Positions 46,108 through 55,264 are shown, counted from the first letter of the stretch. The stretch: DNA of 64,000 nt from Achromobacter ruhlandii (GCF_902859695.1 NZ_CADIJL010000031.1:1-64000); one strand, 5' to 3'. Numbers and translations are program-made. Notes: a model not told the origin generated them from the letters alone.

Positions 46108-47774
46108 TGTCCCATTTTCAGATTGGTGCGGGCCAGCAGGATGACGGGCAGCAGGCCGGCCAGCACGATCGCCAGCGCGGCGACCGCGCCTTCCTCGTAG
46201 GTGCCGCGGGCCGCTTCGGCGTAGAGCCAGGTGGCGAGCGTGTCGAAATTCATGGGCCGCAGCAGCAGCGTGGCCGGCAGCTCCTTCATGGCGTCCACGA
46301 ACACCAGCAGCGCGCTGGCCGCCAGCGCCGGGCGCAGCAGCGGCAGGTGGACGCGGCGCAGGGTGCCCGCCGAGCTTTCGCCCAGCAGCCGCGAGGCCTG
46401 TTCCAGCGACGGCGGAATGCGGGCCAGGCCGGCTTCCAGCGCGCCGGTGGAAATGGCCAGGAAGCGGATGGCGTAGGCGCATACCAGCGCCGCCATCGAC
46501 CCCATCAGGAACAGGCCGCCGCCGCCAAAGACCTTGGCCACGGCGGTGTCGATCCAGACGAAGGGGGTGAGCAGGCCGATGGCCAGCACGGTGCCGGGCA
46601 CGGCGTAGCCCAGGCTGGCGACGCGGGCGCAGGCGCGGCCGGGGTTGAAGCCGGCGCTTTCGCGCAGCGTGCGGCCGGCCCAGGCCACGATCAGGCCGCA
46701 GAGCAGCGTCACAATGGTGGCGCTGAACGCCACGATCAGCGTGTTGCCCAAGCCGTTGAGCAGTTGGTTGGAAACGCCGCCCACCAGGTGCAGGCGCTTG
46801 TAGGTCTCGACCACCAGGTACAGCGCCGGCGCCACGAAGCCGATGATCACGGGAATCCAGCCCAGCACCGCCGCCAGCACGGCGGCCGCGCCGCGCAGCC
46901 GCCGCGGCTGCATCGGCCGCATGCGTTGCGTGTTGGCGTAGCGCTGGCGCTTGCGGCCATGGCGTTCGAGCAGGATCAGGCCGATCACGATGGCCAGCAT
47001 GGTCAGCGCGATCTGCGCCGCGCCGGCCAGGTCCGAGCGCGTGACCCAGGTGGTGTAGACGGAGACGGTCAGCGTCTGAACGCCCAGGAACTCGGACGCG
47101 CCGATGTCGTTCAGGGTTTCCAGCAGCGCCAGGCTGACGCCCACCACGATGGCCGGACGGGCCAGCGGCAGCGCCACCCGGAAGAACACGCCATAGCGGC
47201 CCGCGCCCAGCGTGCGCGCCGCTTCCAGCAGGCTGGCCGCCTGCGTCATGAACATGACGCGGGTGCTCAGGTAGACATAGGGATACAGCACGAAGCCCAG
47301 CACGAAGATCGCGCCTTGTATCGAGCGCAGGTCCGGCAGCCGGAACTGGCGCGGGCTGTCGTAGCCCAGCAGCGCGCGGATGGCGCTCTGGATCGGGCCG
47401 ATCGGGTGCAGCAGGTCGAGGTAGGCGAAGGCGATGATGTAGGTCGGCACCGCCAGCGGCAGCAGCAACGCCCAGGTCAAGGTGCGCCGCGAGGGGAATT
47501 CGTAAGCCGTCACCAGCCAGGCCGAGCCGGTGCCCAGCAGGGTCACCAGCACGCCCACGCCGGCCAGCAGCGCGGCGGTGTTGGCCAGCGCCTGCGGCAA
47601 CACGTAGGTGGCCAGGTGGCGCCAGTGCGACAGATCGCCGCCCAGCGCCCACCAGACCAGGGTCAGCACCGGCGCCAGCACCGCCAGGCCGATCAGGGCG
47701 GCGCCGGCCAGCCAGCCGGCGCCGCGTTCAGCCCAGCGCAAACGCAGTGGCCGGGGCAGGGAATCTGTATGCAT
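46104..47774 (-). CDS. fbpB: FbpB-like ferric-iron ABC transporter permease
   Basis: Inner-membrane permease of 556 residues built of two fused binding-protein-dependent transport modules, each with about six membrane segments. The two EAA-type loops are visible (LEAARTLGAGRYGVFFRVALPLARPA and LEQASRLLGESSAGTLRRVHLPLLRPA), the contact points for the ATPase. This fused design is typical of FbpB/SfuB/ThiP-type permeases. It overlaps the ATPase gene by four bases and follows fbpA by 152 bases, a spacing that contains no obvious terminator. Confidence 0.92.
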   Translation of the reverse strand: MHTDSLPRPLRLRWAERGAGWLAGAALIGLAVLAPVLTLVWWALGGDLSHWRHLATYVLPQALANTAALLAGVGVLVTLLGTGSAWLVTAYEFPSRRTLTWALLLPLAVPTYIIAFAYLDLLHPIGPIQSAIRALLGYDSPRQFRLPDLRSIQGAIFVLGFVLYPYVYLSTRVMFMTQAASLLEAARTLGAGRYGVFFRVALPLARPAIVVGVSLALLETLNDIGASEFLGVQTLTVSVYTTWVTRSDLAGAAQIALTMLAIVIGLILLERHGRKRQRYANTQRMRPMQPRRLRGAAAVLAAVLGWIPVIIGFVAPALYLVVETYKRLHLVGGVSNQLLNGLGNTLIVAFSATIVTLLCGLIVAWAGRTLRESAGFNPGRACARVASLGYAVPGTVLAIGLLTPFVWIDTAVAKVFGGGGLFLMGSMAALVCAYAIRFLAISTGALEAGLARIPPSLEQASRLLGESSAGTLRRVHLPLLRPALAASALLVFVDAMKELPATLLLRPMNFDTLATWLYAEAARGTYEEGAVAALAIVLAGLLPVILLARTNLKMGH

Positions 47775-47926
47775 GCTTCACAAGGGTTACTGCGGGGAAG
47801 GCGCTGCGCGGGCGGCGCCTGTAGTAGCGTCAAGGCCTGCCGTCGCGCGTCCCGGGAGTTTTCCGGGCGAGCAAGGGCAGGCCTGAGTGCCGCGAGACGG
47901 CGCCGGCGGGCGCCGCCTTGCCGCGT

Positions 47927-48970
47927 TTAGTTGTCGAAACCGACCTTGTCCACCAGCTCGCTGGCTTGCTTGCGGTACTTGGCGATCTCGGTCAGGGGCA
48001 GGGGATCGACCTTCAGTTCGCCGAAGCTGGCGATGACCGGGTCGAGCTTGACGCCCTTGCGCACCGGGTACTCGTAGTTGGCCTGCGCGTACAGGGCCTG
48101 CGCCGGCTCGGACACCAGGAAGTCCAGCAGCTTGATGGCGTTGGCCTTGTTGGGCGCGTGGGCCGCCACGGCCGCGCCGCTGACGTTCACGTGGGTGCCG
48201 CCGCTCTTTTCGTTGGCGAAGGTCGGGCGGACCACCTTGATGGCGTCGCCCCACTTGCGGGCGTCGGTGCCGGGCTCGGCGTTCTTCATGTGGCCGACGT
48301 AGTAGGCATTGGCCAGGCCGATGTCGCAGATGCCGCCCAGGATGTCGCGGGCCACGTCGCGGTCGCCGCCGGCGGCCTTGCGGGCCAGGTTGGCCTTGAC
48401 GCCGCGCAGCCACTTCTCGGTGGCCTCGGCGCCGTCATGGGCGATCATGGAGGCGACCATGGCGGTGTTGTAGGGGTGCTGGCCCGAGCGGATGCAGACC
48501 TTGCCCTTCCATTTCGGGTCGGCCAGGTCTTCGTAGCGGAAGGATTCCAGCTTCAGGTCCTTTTCGACGTACAGCACGCGGTCGCGCAGCGACAGGGCGT
48601 ACCATTTGCCATCGGCGCCGCGCAGGTTGGCGGGGATGACGGATTCCAGCGTCTGCGACTTGATCGACTGCGTCACGCCGCCATCCACCAGGTCGAGCAG
48701 GTTGCCGATGTCGACCGTCATGAGCACGTCGGCGGGCGACTTGGCGCCTTCGGCCTTGACGCGCTCGAGCAGGCCGTCCTTGACGAACACGGTGTTGACC
48801 TTGATGCCGCTTTCCTTGGTGAAGGCGTCCAGCAGCGGCTGGATCAGCTTCGGTTCCCGGGTGGTGTAGAGGCTGACTTCCTCGGCCGCGTGGGCCGGGA
48901 CGGCGAAGGCGGCGGCGCCGGCCAGGGCCAGGGCGCGCAGCAGGGTGGTCATTTGGGGACGCTTGGACAT
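47927..48970 (-). CDS. fbpA: FbpA/FutA-like ferric-iron binding protein
   Basis: Periplasmic binding protein of 347 residues with a signal peptide ending at about residue 28 (VPAHAA) and start EEVSLYTTREPKLIQPLLDAF. NAYYVGHM keeps the two adjacent tyrosines that coordinate Fe(III) in FbpA/FutA proteins, and CIRSGQHPYN and GGTHVNVSGAAV are family blocks. It is the first gene of the fbpABC unit, and a Fur-like box lies 29 bases upstream of the start codon, so induction by iron starvation is likely. Confidence 0.93.
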   Translation of the reverse strand: MSKRPQMTTLLRALALAGAAAFAVPAHAAEEVSLYTTREPKLIQPLLDAFTKESGIKVNTVFVKDGLLERVKAEGAKSPADVLMTVDIGNLLDLVDGGVTQSIKSQTLESVIPANLRGADGKWYALSLRDRVLYVEKDLKLESFRYEDLADPKWKGKVCIRSGQHPYNTAMVASMIAHDGAEATEKWLRGVKANLARKAAGGDRDVARDILGGICDIGLANAYYVGHMKNAEPGTDARKWGDAIKVVRPTFANEKSGGTHVNVSGAAVAAHAPNKANAIKLLDFLVSEPAQALYAQANYEYPVRKGVKLDPVIASFGELKVDPLPLTEIAKYRKQASELVDKVGFDN

Positions 48971-48998
48971 AGGGACTCCGGCAAAGCGGTCTGCTAAC

Positions 48999-49015
48999 GA
49001 AAATGATTATCAAGT
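48999..49015. promoter_or_regulatory. Fur-box-like sequence upstream of fbpA
   Basis: GAAAATGATTATCA matches 12 of 14 positions of the Fur pattern GATAATGATTATCA. It lies 29-45 bases upstream of the fbpA start codon in the shared fbpA-fpr region, and a second, weaker AATTATCATC stretch is found at 49129-49138. Iron-dependent repression of fbpABC, perhaps also fpr, is inferred. Confidence 0.65.
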
Positions 49016-49139
49016 CAGAGCGGGACGATAACAGGAAGTTTTATCGTATTCAACTCAATGTAAGACTGCGCATAAGACCCTTGATCCCCATCAATACGGC
49101 ATAAGGGTATTACGGAATAATGAGAGCAATTATCATCAA

Positions 49140-49158
49140 GTCCCTGTAGAATAGGGAC
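49140..49158. promoter_or_regulatory. Inverted repeat around the probable fpr -10 box
   Basis: GTCCCT-N7-AGGGAC contains TAGAAT (49147-49152) in its spacer, a fair -10 box about 115 bases upstream of fpr. The dyad could be the operator of a regulator that overlaps the promoter. No matching -35 is obvious. Confidence 0.4.
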
Positions 49159-49269
49159 AACCCTAATGCCGGGCGCGTCCTTTGTGCGCCATGGCGAACC
49201 CCTCGCGGAACGAGCCGAGGCCGTCGCGGTTTCCCGTCGACCCCTGGTCCCGCCCTTACTAGATACGAC

Positions 49270-50046
49270 ATGGCTGCTTTCAATACCGAGCGCGTGCTGA
49301 GCGTGCACCACTGGAACGACACCCTGTTCTCCTTCACCACCACGCGTGACGCGGCCCTGCGGTTCCACAACGGCCACTTCGTCATGATCGGCCTGGAAGT
49401 CGAAGGCAAGCCGCTGCTGCGGGCGTACAGCATCGCCAGCGCCAATTACGAAGAGAACCTCGAATTCCTCAGCATCAAGGTGCAGAACGGTCCGCTGACC
49501 TCGCGCCTGCAGCACCTGAAGGAAGGCGACACCATCCTGGTCAGCCGCAAGCCGGTCGGCACGCTGGTGGTCGACGACCTCAAGCCGGGCAAGCACCTGT
49601 TCCTGTTCGGCACCGGCACGGGCCTGGCGCCCTTCATGAGCATCATCAAGGATCCGGACGTCTACGAACGCTTCGACAAGGTCATCCTGGTGCATGGCGT
49701 GCGCTGGGTCAGCGAGCTGGCCTACGCCGACTTCATCGAGAACGAACTGCCCAACAACGAATTCTTCGGCGACGTGGTGCGCGAAAAGCTGGTCTATTAC
49801 CCGACCGTCACGCGCGAGCCGTTCCGCAACCAGGGCCGCATCACCGAACTGATGGAAAGCGGCAAGCTGTGCGAAGACATCGGCATCCCCCAGATCAACC
49901 CCGAAACCGATCGCGCCATGATCTGCGGCAGCCCGCATATGCTGGCCGACATCAGCGCCATGCTGGACAAGCGTGGTTTCGTGGTGTCGCCGGGCGTGGG
50001 CCAGCCGGGCGACTACGTGGTCGAGCGCGCCTTCGTCGACAAATAA
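49270..50046 (+). CDS. fpr: Ferredoxin/flavodoxin-NADP reductase
   Basis: FAD flavoenzyme of 258 residues that moves electrons between NADPH and ferredoxin or flavodoxin, useful in iron-sulfur and oxidative-stress metabolism. The FAD-binding pattern LLRAYSIASANYEENLEF (RxYS), GPLTSRLQ, the NADP site LFLFGTGTGLAPFMSI and the C-terminal AMICGSPHML plus terminal aromatic-containing tail (YVVERAFVDK) place it in the bacterial subclass. It is divergent from fbpABC across a region with a Fur-like site, which ties it to iron supply. Confidence 0.95.
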   Translation: MAAFNTERVLSVHHWNDTLFSFTTTRDAALRFHNGHFVMIGLEVEGKPLLRAYSIASANYEENLEFLSIKVQNGPLTSRLQHLKEGDTILVSRKPVGTLVVDDLKPGKHLFLFGTGTGLAPFMSIIKDPDVYERFDKVILVHGVRWVSELAYADFIENELPNNEFFGDVVREKLVYYPTVTREPFRNQGRITELMESGKLCEDIGIPQINPETDRAMICGSPHMLADISAMLDKRGFVVSPGVGQPGDYVVERAFVDK

Positions 50047-50068
50047 GTCGCGCTTCATCCGCTCCAGC

Positions 50069-50103
50069 AAAAAGCCCCGTCGCCTCTGCGACGGGGCTTT
50101 TTG
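50069..50103. terminator. Bidirectional terminator between fpr and the Bug gene
   Basis: AAAAAGCCCCGTCGC, loop CTCT, GCGACGGGGCTTTTT: a perfect fifteen-pair stem with A-run and T-run at either end, able to serve both convergent genes. Confidence 0.93.
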
Positions 50104-50152
50104 TTTCTGCGGGAAAGGCGCCAGCAGGGCGGCGCGCAGCCGCCCGGGACGG

Positions 50153-51130
50153 TCATTCCGGCTGGATGCCGGCCTTCTTGATGATGTCGCCCCACTTCTT
50201 CGACTCGGCCTGCTGGAACTGCGCCAGCTCGTCCGGCGTGGAGCTGGCCGGGTCGGTGCCTGTCTGCGCATAGAACTGCTTGGCCGGGGCGCTCTGCGTG
50301 GCCTTGACCAGCAGTTCGTTCAGGCGCTTGACCACGTCGGGCGGGGTGCCGGCCGGCGCGTAGGCCGCGAACCAGTAGCCCATCTCGTAGCCCGGCACGC
50401 CGGATTCGGCGATGGTGGGCACGTCCGGCGCCAGCGGCGAGCGTGCCTGGCCGGTCACGCCCAGGGCCCGCAGCTTGCCCGACTTGACCTGGGGGAGCCC
50501 GGTGGCGGTGTCGGTGATCATCATGTCGATCTGGCCGCCGAGCAGGTCGGTGACGGCCAGCGGGTTGCTCTTGTAGGGCACGTGCAGCAACTGTACGCCG
50601 GCCATCTGCTGCAGCAGTTCCCCGGCGATGCGGCTGCTGGAGCTGCCGCTGCCGAAGCTCAGCTTGCCGGGCGACTGGCGCGCCTGCGCCAGGAAGTCGC
50701 CGACCGACTTGGCGGTCGAGTTGGGGTTGACCACCATGATCTGGCCGCCCTTGCCGAGCAGCGAGATCGGCGCGTAGTCCTTGACCGGCTGGTAGGTCAG
50801 CGTCTTGTACAGGTGCTCGTTGGCGGCGTGGGTGGTGTTGGTGGTAATGAGCACGGTGTAGCCGTCGGGCGCCGCGCGGGCCGCGGTGGCGGCGCCGATC
50901 ATGGCGCTGGCGCCGGGCTTGTTCTCGATCACCACGGCCTGGCCGGTCTGTTCGGTGACGCCCTGGCCGATGGCGCGGCCGATCTGGTCGGTGGCGCTGC
51001 CGGCGGCGAACGGCACGATGAAGGTGATGGGCTTGGTCGGAAAGCCGTTGGCGGCGGCGCCCTGGGCCAGGGCGGCCAGCGGCATGGCGGCCAGCAGCAG
51101 GGCCAGCCGGCCCTTGAGGGTAAAGCGCAT
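50153..51130 (-). CDS. Bug-family tripartite tricarboxylate transporter substrate-binding protein 2
   Basis: Periplasmic receptor of 325 residues with a signal peptide to about residue 27 (QGAAANG) and the landmarks FPTKPITFIVPFAAGSATDQIG, VIENKPGASAMIGAATAA and HVPYKSNPLAVTDLLGG. AGGAGACACATC precedes the ATG. It is the last gene of the atuA-like operon, 54 bases after the small subunit, which suggests that it captures the substrate that the AtuA proteins handle. Its sequence is clearly distinct from the first Bug protein. Confidence 0.92.
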   Translation of the reverse strand: MRFTLKGRLALLLAAMPLAALAQGAAANGFPTKPITFIVPFAAGSATDQIGRAIGQGVTEQTGQAVVIENKPGASAMIGAATAARAAPDGYTVLITTNTTHAANEHLYKTLTYQPVKDYAPISLLGKGGQIMVVNPNSTAKSVGDFLAQARQSPGKLSFGSGSSSSRIAGELLQQMAGVQLLHVPYKSNPLAVTDLLGGQIDMMITDTATGLPQVKSGKLRALGVTGQARSPLAPDVPTIAESGVPGYEMGYWFAAYAPAGTPPDVVKRLNELLVKATQSAPAKQFYAQTGTDPASSTPDELAQFQQAESKKWGDIIKKAGIQPE

Positions 51131-51184
51131 GATGTGTCTCCTGTCGTGTGTTGTGTGTGTTGTTGTCGTGGTGGTGCTGCGGGG

Positions 51185-51568
51185 TCAGGCGGGGGCGGGA
51201 CGGTCCTGCGGAATGTCGGGCAGGCGGGCGGCCAGCGCGGCGCTGACCGGCACCGTCATGTCCAGCAGGCGGAAAGACAGGCTCTTGCCGTGCGCGTCCA
51301 GGTTGAGCGCGTCGTTGACGCCGCCGTCCAGCACGCCTTCGAGCACGAAGTTCATGGCGTGCAGGGTCGGCAGCAGGTAGCGGGTGACGCGGGCCGGCTG
51401 GCGATAGGCGAACCAGGCGGCCACGCGCGCCTCGGTGACCTGCGCGGCCAGCACTTCATAGCATTCGGGGTCCCAGGCGATCAGGCTGAGGTTGGAGGTG
51501 TCGCCTTTGTCGCCGGAGCGGCTGTGCGCCAGGCGGTACAGGGGCACGGTCATCGACGGGGTGTTCAT
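51185..51568 (-). CDS. AtuA-associated small protein (AtuA C-terminal-like domain)
   Basis: Protein of 127 residues corresponding to the separate C-terminal domain found fused to or next to AtuA/DUF1446 proteins. Typical segments are LAHSRSGDKGDTSNLSLIAWDP and HAMNFVLEGVLDGGVNDALNLDAHGKSLSFRLLDM. The ATG overlaps the AtuA-like gene stop as ATGA. The split of one polypeptide into two overlapping genes is common in this family and implies a stoichiometric complex. Confidence 0.85.
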   Translation of the reverse strand: MNTPSMTVPLYRLAHSRSGDKGDTSNLSLIAWDPECYEVLAAQVTEARVAAWFAYRQPARVTRYLLPTLHAMNFVLEGVLDGGVNDALNLDAHGKSLSFRLLDMTVPVSAALAARLPDIPQDRPAPA

Positions 51569-52923
51569 TGCGGGATCTCGTCCAGGAAGCGCCAGCCGCT
51601 GGGCACGGCATCGCGGGGGATGGTGCAGGACACCATGTTCAGGCGCGGGCGCAGCGCCGTGCGCACCCCGCCGCCGCCGGCAGGGCCGCAGGTATAGAGC
51701 GCAGTGACTTCGCGCAGCACGCGTTCGGCGATGGCGCGATCGGTGTGCTCGCCGGCGATCCGCAGGCGCACATCGCGGGCGTGTCCGGCCGCCTGGCCCT
51801 GCCGCAAGGCGCCGGCGTCGTTGTCCAGAATGCTGATGGCGCCAATGAGGTCGGCGCGCAGGCGCAGCGCCGGGCCGATGCGCTGGCGCACGATGTCGGC
51901 GGCCAGCCGGGCGCGCGCCTCGGCCTGCACGCCGGCGTAGGAAATTTCGGCCTCGGCCAGCCAGCCGCCGTGGTGGCAGACGTTGACCTTCAGTTCCGCG
52001 GGGCGCGCGTGGCCGGTGATGCCACGCACGGCGACGAGGTCGGGACCCCGTTCCTCGACGCGCGCCTGGCTCAGGTCGGCCACCACGTCGGGGGTGAGGT
52101 AGCGGGCGGGGTCGTGCACCTCGTACAACAGCTGTTCCTTGACCGTGCGGGCGTTCACCGCGCCGCCGGTGTCGGCGGCCTTGCCGATGACGAACTCGCC
52201 GTCGGCGTCGATCTCGGCGATGGGGAAGCCGGCGGCATGCACGTCCGGCACTTCCTTCAGGCCGGGCACGCAGAAATAGCCGCCGGTGACCTGCAGGCCG
52301 CATTCGAGCATGTGGCCGGCCATGGTGGCGCGACCCAGGCGCGGCCAGTCTTGCGCGTCCCAGCCGAAATGGGCCAGCGCCGGGCCCAGCGTCAGCGACG
52401 GATCGGCGACGCGGCCGGCGACCACGATCTGCGCGCCGGCGGCCAGCGCCTGCGCGATCTCGCTGGCGCCCAGGTACGCGGTGGCGCTGACCACCTCGAC
52501 CCCGTCCAGCGCCGCGCCCAGGCGTTGCCGCAGCAGGTCGCGCTGTGCCGGTGTGTCCAGCGCGTCGCCATGGATCACGGCGATGCGCGGCGCCGGCAGG
52601 CCCTGCTGCGCCGCCAGTTCGGCAATGCGGCGCGCCGCGCCCACCGGGTTGGCGGCGCCGAAGTTGCTGACGATGGCGATGCCGTGGCGCAGGCAGTCGG
52701 CCAGCACCGGCGCCACCAGTTCGTCCAGCAGCGGCTCGTAGCCGCGGCGCGGGTCGGCATTGCGCGCCAGTTGCGCCAGCGCCAGGGTGCGCTCGGCCAG
52801 TGTTTCGAAGATCAGCGTGCCGCCGCCCCGGGCAGCCAGCGTACGCACCACGGCGGCGGCGCCGTCGCTGCGATCGCCGGAGAAGCCGGAGGCGCAACCG
52901 ATGAGCAGGGGAGAGGAAGGCAT
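51565..52923 (-). CDS. AtuA/DUF1446 family protein
   Basis: Protein of 452 residues of the acyclic terpene utilisation AtuA family. LLIGCASGFSGDRSDGA at the start, ANPVGAARRI, GRVADPSLTLGPALAHFGW and TGGYFCVPGLKEVPD are characteristic. AtuA in Pseudomonas lies in a citronellol/geraniol catabolic operon, but here no atuB-H genes accompany it, so the substrate is probably different. The ATG at 52923 begins MPSSPLLIG. It is the first gene of an operon with the small AtuA domain and a Bug receptor and is divergent from a LysR gene. Confidence 0.88.
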   Translation of the reverse strand: MPSSPLLIGCASGFSGDRSDGAAAVVRTLAARGGGTLIFETLAERTLALAQLARNADPRRGYEPLLDELVAPVLADCLRHGIAIVSNFGAANPVGAARRIAELAAQQGLPAPRIAVIHGDALDTPAQRDLLRQRLGAALDGVEVVSATAYLGASEIAQALAAGAQIVVAGRVADPSLTLGPALAHFGWDAQDWPRLGRATMAGHMLECGLQVTGGYFCVPGLKEVPDVHAAGFPIAEIDADGEFVIGKAADTGGAVNARTVKEQLLYEVHDPARYLTPDVVADLSQARVEERGPDLVAVRGITGHARPAELKVNVCHHGGWLAEAEISYAGVQAEARARLAADIVRQRIGPALRLRADLIGAISILDNDAGALRQGQAAGHARDVRLRIAGEHTDRAIAERVLREVTALYTCGPAGGGGVRTALRPRLNMVSCTIPRDAVPSGWRFLDEIPQ

Positions 52924-52971
52924 AAAAGTCGCGTGAGGGAAGCCGGAGCCCACTATAGGCAGCGTCCGATC

Positions 52972-52995
52972 ATCCGTAAAATAGAAATATCGGAT
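52972..52995. promoter_or_regulatory. LysR-type operator between the AtuA-like operon and its regulator
   Basis: ATCCG-N14-CGGAT is an exact dyad in the 91-base divergent spacer, with a further GATCA half-site on the left (52968-52972) and a TAATCC on the right. It lies about 50 bases upstream of the AtuA-like gene and about 20 bases before the lysR start, fitting both activation of the operon and autoregulation. Confidence 0.6.
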
Positions 52996-53014
52996 CAATT
53001 AATCCAAAAAAGCC

Positions 53015-53929
53015 ATGAATCTATCCGCCCGGCAATTGCGCGCTTTCGTGGCCCTGGCCGAAGAAAGGCACTTCACCCGCGCCGCCCAGCGCTGCCACCT
53101 GACGCAGCCGGCCTTCAGCGCGTTGATCCGGCAGCTGGAAGACAGCGCCGGCCTGCGACTGTTCGACCGCAACACCCGCAATGTGGAACTGACGGCCGAA
53201 GGGCGCGTGCTGGACGCGTCGGCGCGCCGCCTGCTGGCCGATATGGACCTGGTGATGGAAGACCTGCGCGATCACGCCGCCCGCCGTCGCGGCCGGGTGG
53301 CGCTGGCCGCGCTGCCGTCGCTGGCGGCGGGCTGGCTGCCGCCGCTGCTGGCGCGGTTCCGCGAGCAGCATCCGGGCATCGCGGTGGACCTGCGCGATGC
53401 CTTGCTTGATCCGTGCCTGGACATGGTGCGCGACGGCCAGGTGGACTTCGCGGTGGCTTCGCGACGCCCGGACATGAGCGACCTGGACAGCGAGTTCCTG
53501 CACGCCGATCGCTATTTCCTGGTGTGTCGCGCCGATCATCCGCTGGCAACGCAGGCGCGGGTGCGCCTGCGCGACGTGGCGCGTCACGCGGTGATCCAGC
53601 TGGCGCGCAACAGCAGCGTGCGCAAGCATCTGGACGCGGCTTTCGGCGCCGACGCGCCGCCGCCGGTGTTCGAGGTCGAGCACCTGGCCACGGTCACCGG
53701 GCTGGTGCGCGCCGGCCTGGGCGTGGCGGTGGTGCCGGCGATGACGCTGTTCCACTTCGGCGGCACGGACCTGCGCATCGTGCCGCTGGCGGGCAAGGCG
53801 CTGCTGCGGCCGCTGTACCTGGTGTGGCGCCAGGGCCGCAGCCTGCCGCTGGCGGCGCAGGCGCTGTACGACCTGCTGTGGGCCAGCCGGGCGGAGATCG
53901 GCGGCCCGCCCCTGGCGGACCGCCGTTGA
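53015..53929 (+). CDS. LysR-family regulator of the AtuA-like operon (predicted)
   Basis: Regulator of 304 residues with the HTH start MNLSARQLRAFVALAEERHFTRAAQRCHLTQPAFSALIRQLED and the LysR effector domain (DFAVASRRPDMSDLDSEFLH, VTGLVRAGLGVAVVPA). It is divergent from the AtuA-like operon across a 91-base region with a dyad, the classical LysR layout. The signal molecule is unknown. Confidence 0.9.
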   Translation: MNLSARQLRAFVALAEERHFTRAAQRCHLTQPAFSALIRQLEDSAGLRLFDRNTRNVELTAEGRVLDASARRLLADMDLVMEDLRDHAARRRGRVALAALPSLAAGWLPPLLARFREQHPGIAVDLRDALLDPCLDMVRDGQVDFAVASRRPDMSDLDSEFLHADRYFLVCRADHPLATQARVRLRDVARHAVIQLARNSSVRKHLDAAFGADAPPPVFEVEHLATVTGLVRAGLGVAVVPAMTLFHFGGTDLRIVPLAGKALLRPLYLVWRQGRSLPLAAQALYDLLWASRAEIGGPPLADRR

Positions 53930-53966
53930 CGCCGGGCGGGCAGGGCGCCAGGCGGGGCGAGCGGCG

Positions 53967-55247
53967 CTAGGCGGTCAGCTTGCCGCGAGCCAGCGCCAGC
54001 AGTTCGTCGGGATGTTCGGCGATGCGCGTGCGGGCGGCGTCGGCGCGTTCGGTGCGCGCCTGGGTCTGGACGGCGGTTTCCAGCGTGCCTTCCTGGAAGG
54101 TGAAGTGACGGGCGATGTCGGCCAGCGCATTGGCATGGACCGCCATGTCCGCGTGGGCCGCCACGATCGGCACGCCATTGTGTTCGCCGATCTTGACCAG
54201 TACCTGCCCGACCGCCATATGCTCGGCTTCCGCGCGCGCCAGGTCATTGGCGTCCGGGCCATGCGGGTCGACGAAGGCATTGTCGACGGAGACCAGGTAC
54301 ATGGCGGGGGACGCGGCGTCCAGCTTGGTGGTGACCGAGATGACGCCGGCATCGGTGACCGCTTCGCCCGCGTTCAGGCGCCTGAGCAACTCGGCGTTGT
54401 GGTCGTTGGTGGCCAGGGTGCGGGCATACACCTTGGGCTCGCCCGACGGCGTGGGGGGCGTCAGCACCCGCAGTTCCAGCCCGGCGATCAGTTTCTCGCG
54501 GGATATGTCGCGGGCATCGTGGGTGTCGCGCGGGGGGCGGGATTCTCCCGACCTGAGCGGCGCGTCGCCGCGCAGCGCCTGGTTGAAATCGCGACCGTTG
54601 AACGGGGGCGGCACGTGGTTGTCATCCACGCTGCCGCCATCGGTCTGCGCCTGCTGGTACATCCACATCGCCAGATCCGCCTCCGGCGGCATCTGGTCGG
54701 CCATGCTCTTGGGCACGCCGAGGCTGGTCGCGGTCTCGCTGGCGCGTTGCTGGTGGAAGCGGACCGCCGCCTGCGCATCGCCCTGGAAGGGTTGCGCCGA
54801 GGGGCGTTTGAAGCTGTGGTCGCCCAGATAGGCGTAGACCTCTTTGGCGCGCTCGGGGGCGACGGTCGGCAAGGGCGGCGAGGCCGTGCCGGTCTGCCCG
54901 AACAGGGCCGAGACCGCGTTGACGAGGGCGTCGACCGCGATGCTCAGCAGGCCGGGGCCTTGCGAGGATGGCGTGGCGGGACTGGGGTGACCCTGGGTGC
55001 CGGCGGTCGAATGGCCGCGCGTGCGTTGAATGCCACTGCCGCCGCCGGTGTCGTCGGGCGGCGTGGACGACGAGCTGTAGTGCCGTATCTGGGTGGTGAT
55101 GGTGGACGGCTGGTGGCGCATGCTCATGGTGTACTGACGCACGAACGGCAGGGCGACCTGCTTCTGGGTGTGATTGGTGACGACGCGCCTGGCCGTATCG
55201 GCGACCTGCGGCGCCTTGGTGGTGAGGACTCGCAATGCGCTCAGCAT
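53967..55247 (-). CDS. Candidate type III effector with ADP-ribosyltransferase-like motifs
   Basis: Unnamed protein of 426 residues, immediately downstream of a CesT-type chaperone gene. The first 100 residues are Ser/Thr/Pro/Gln-rich and low-complexity (SSSSTPPDDTGGGSG, TQGHPSPATPSSQGPG), as in secretion-signal and chaperone-binding regions. A hydrophobic patch (LLSIAVDALVNAVSALFG) lies at about 100-117. In the C-terminal half, Arg276 (KVYAR), GEAVTDAGVISVTT (Ser304) and EAE (340-342 in RAEAEHMAVGQVLVKIG) follow the R-S-ExE order of mono-ADP-ribosyltransferases, although the STS is SVT. GGGGAG precedes the ATG at 55247. It is 17 bases after the chaperone stop. ART activity and secretion are inference. 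Confidence 0.5.
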   Translation of the reverse strand: MLSALRVLTTKAPQVADTARRVVTNHTQKQVALPFVRQYTMSMRHQPSTITTQIRHYSSSSTPPDDTGGGSGIQRTRGHSTAGTQGHPSPATPSSQGPGLLSIAVDALVNAVSALFGQTGTASPPLPTVAPERAKEVYAYLGDHSFKRPSAQPFQGDAQAAVRFHQQRASETATSLGVPKSMADQMPPEADLAMWMYQQAQTDGGSVDDNHVPPPFNGRDFNQALRGDAPLRSGESRPPRDTHDARDISREKLIAGLELRVLTPPTPSGEPKVYARTLATNDHNAELLRRLNAGEAVTDAGVISVTTKLDAASPAMYLVSVDNAFVDPHGPDANDLARAEAEHMAVGQVLVKIGEHNGVPIVAAHADMAVHANALADIARHFTFQEGTLETAVQTQARTERADAARTRIAEHPDELLALARGKLTA

Positions 55248-55264
55248 GATGGATCTCCCCGGGG

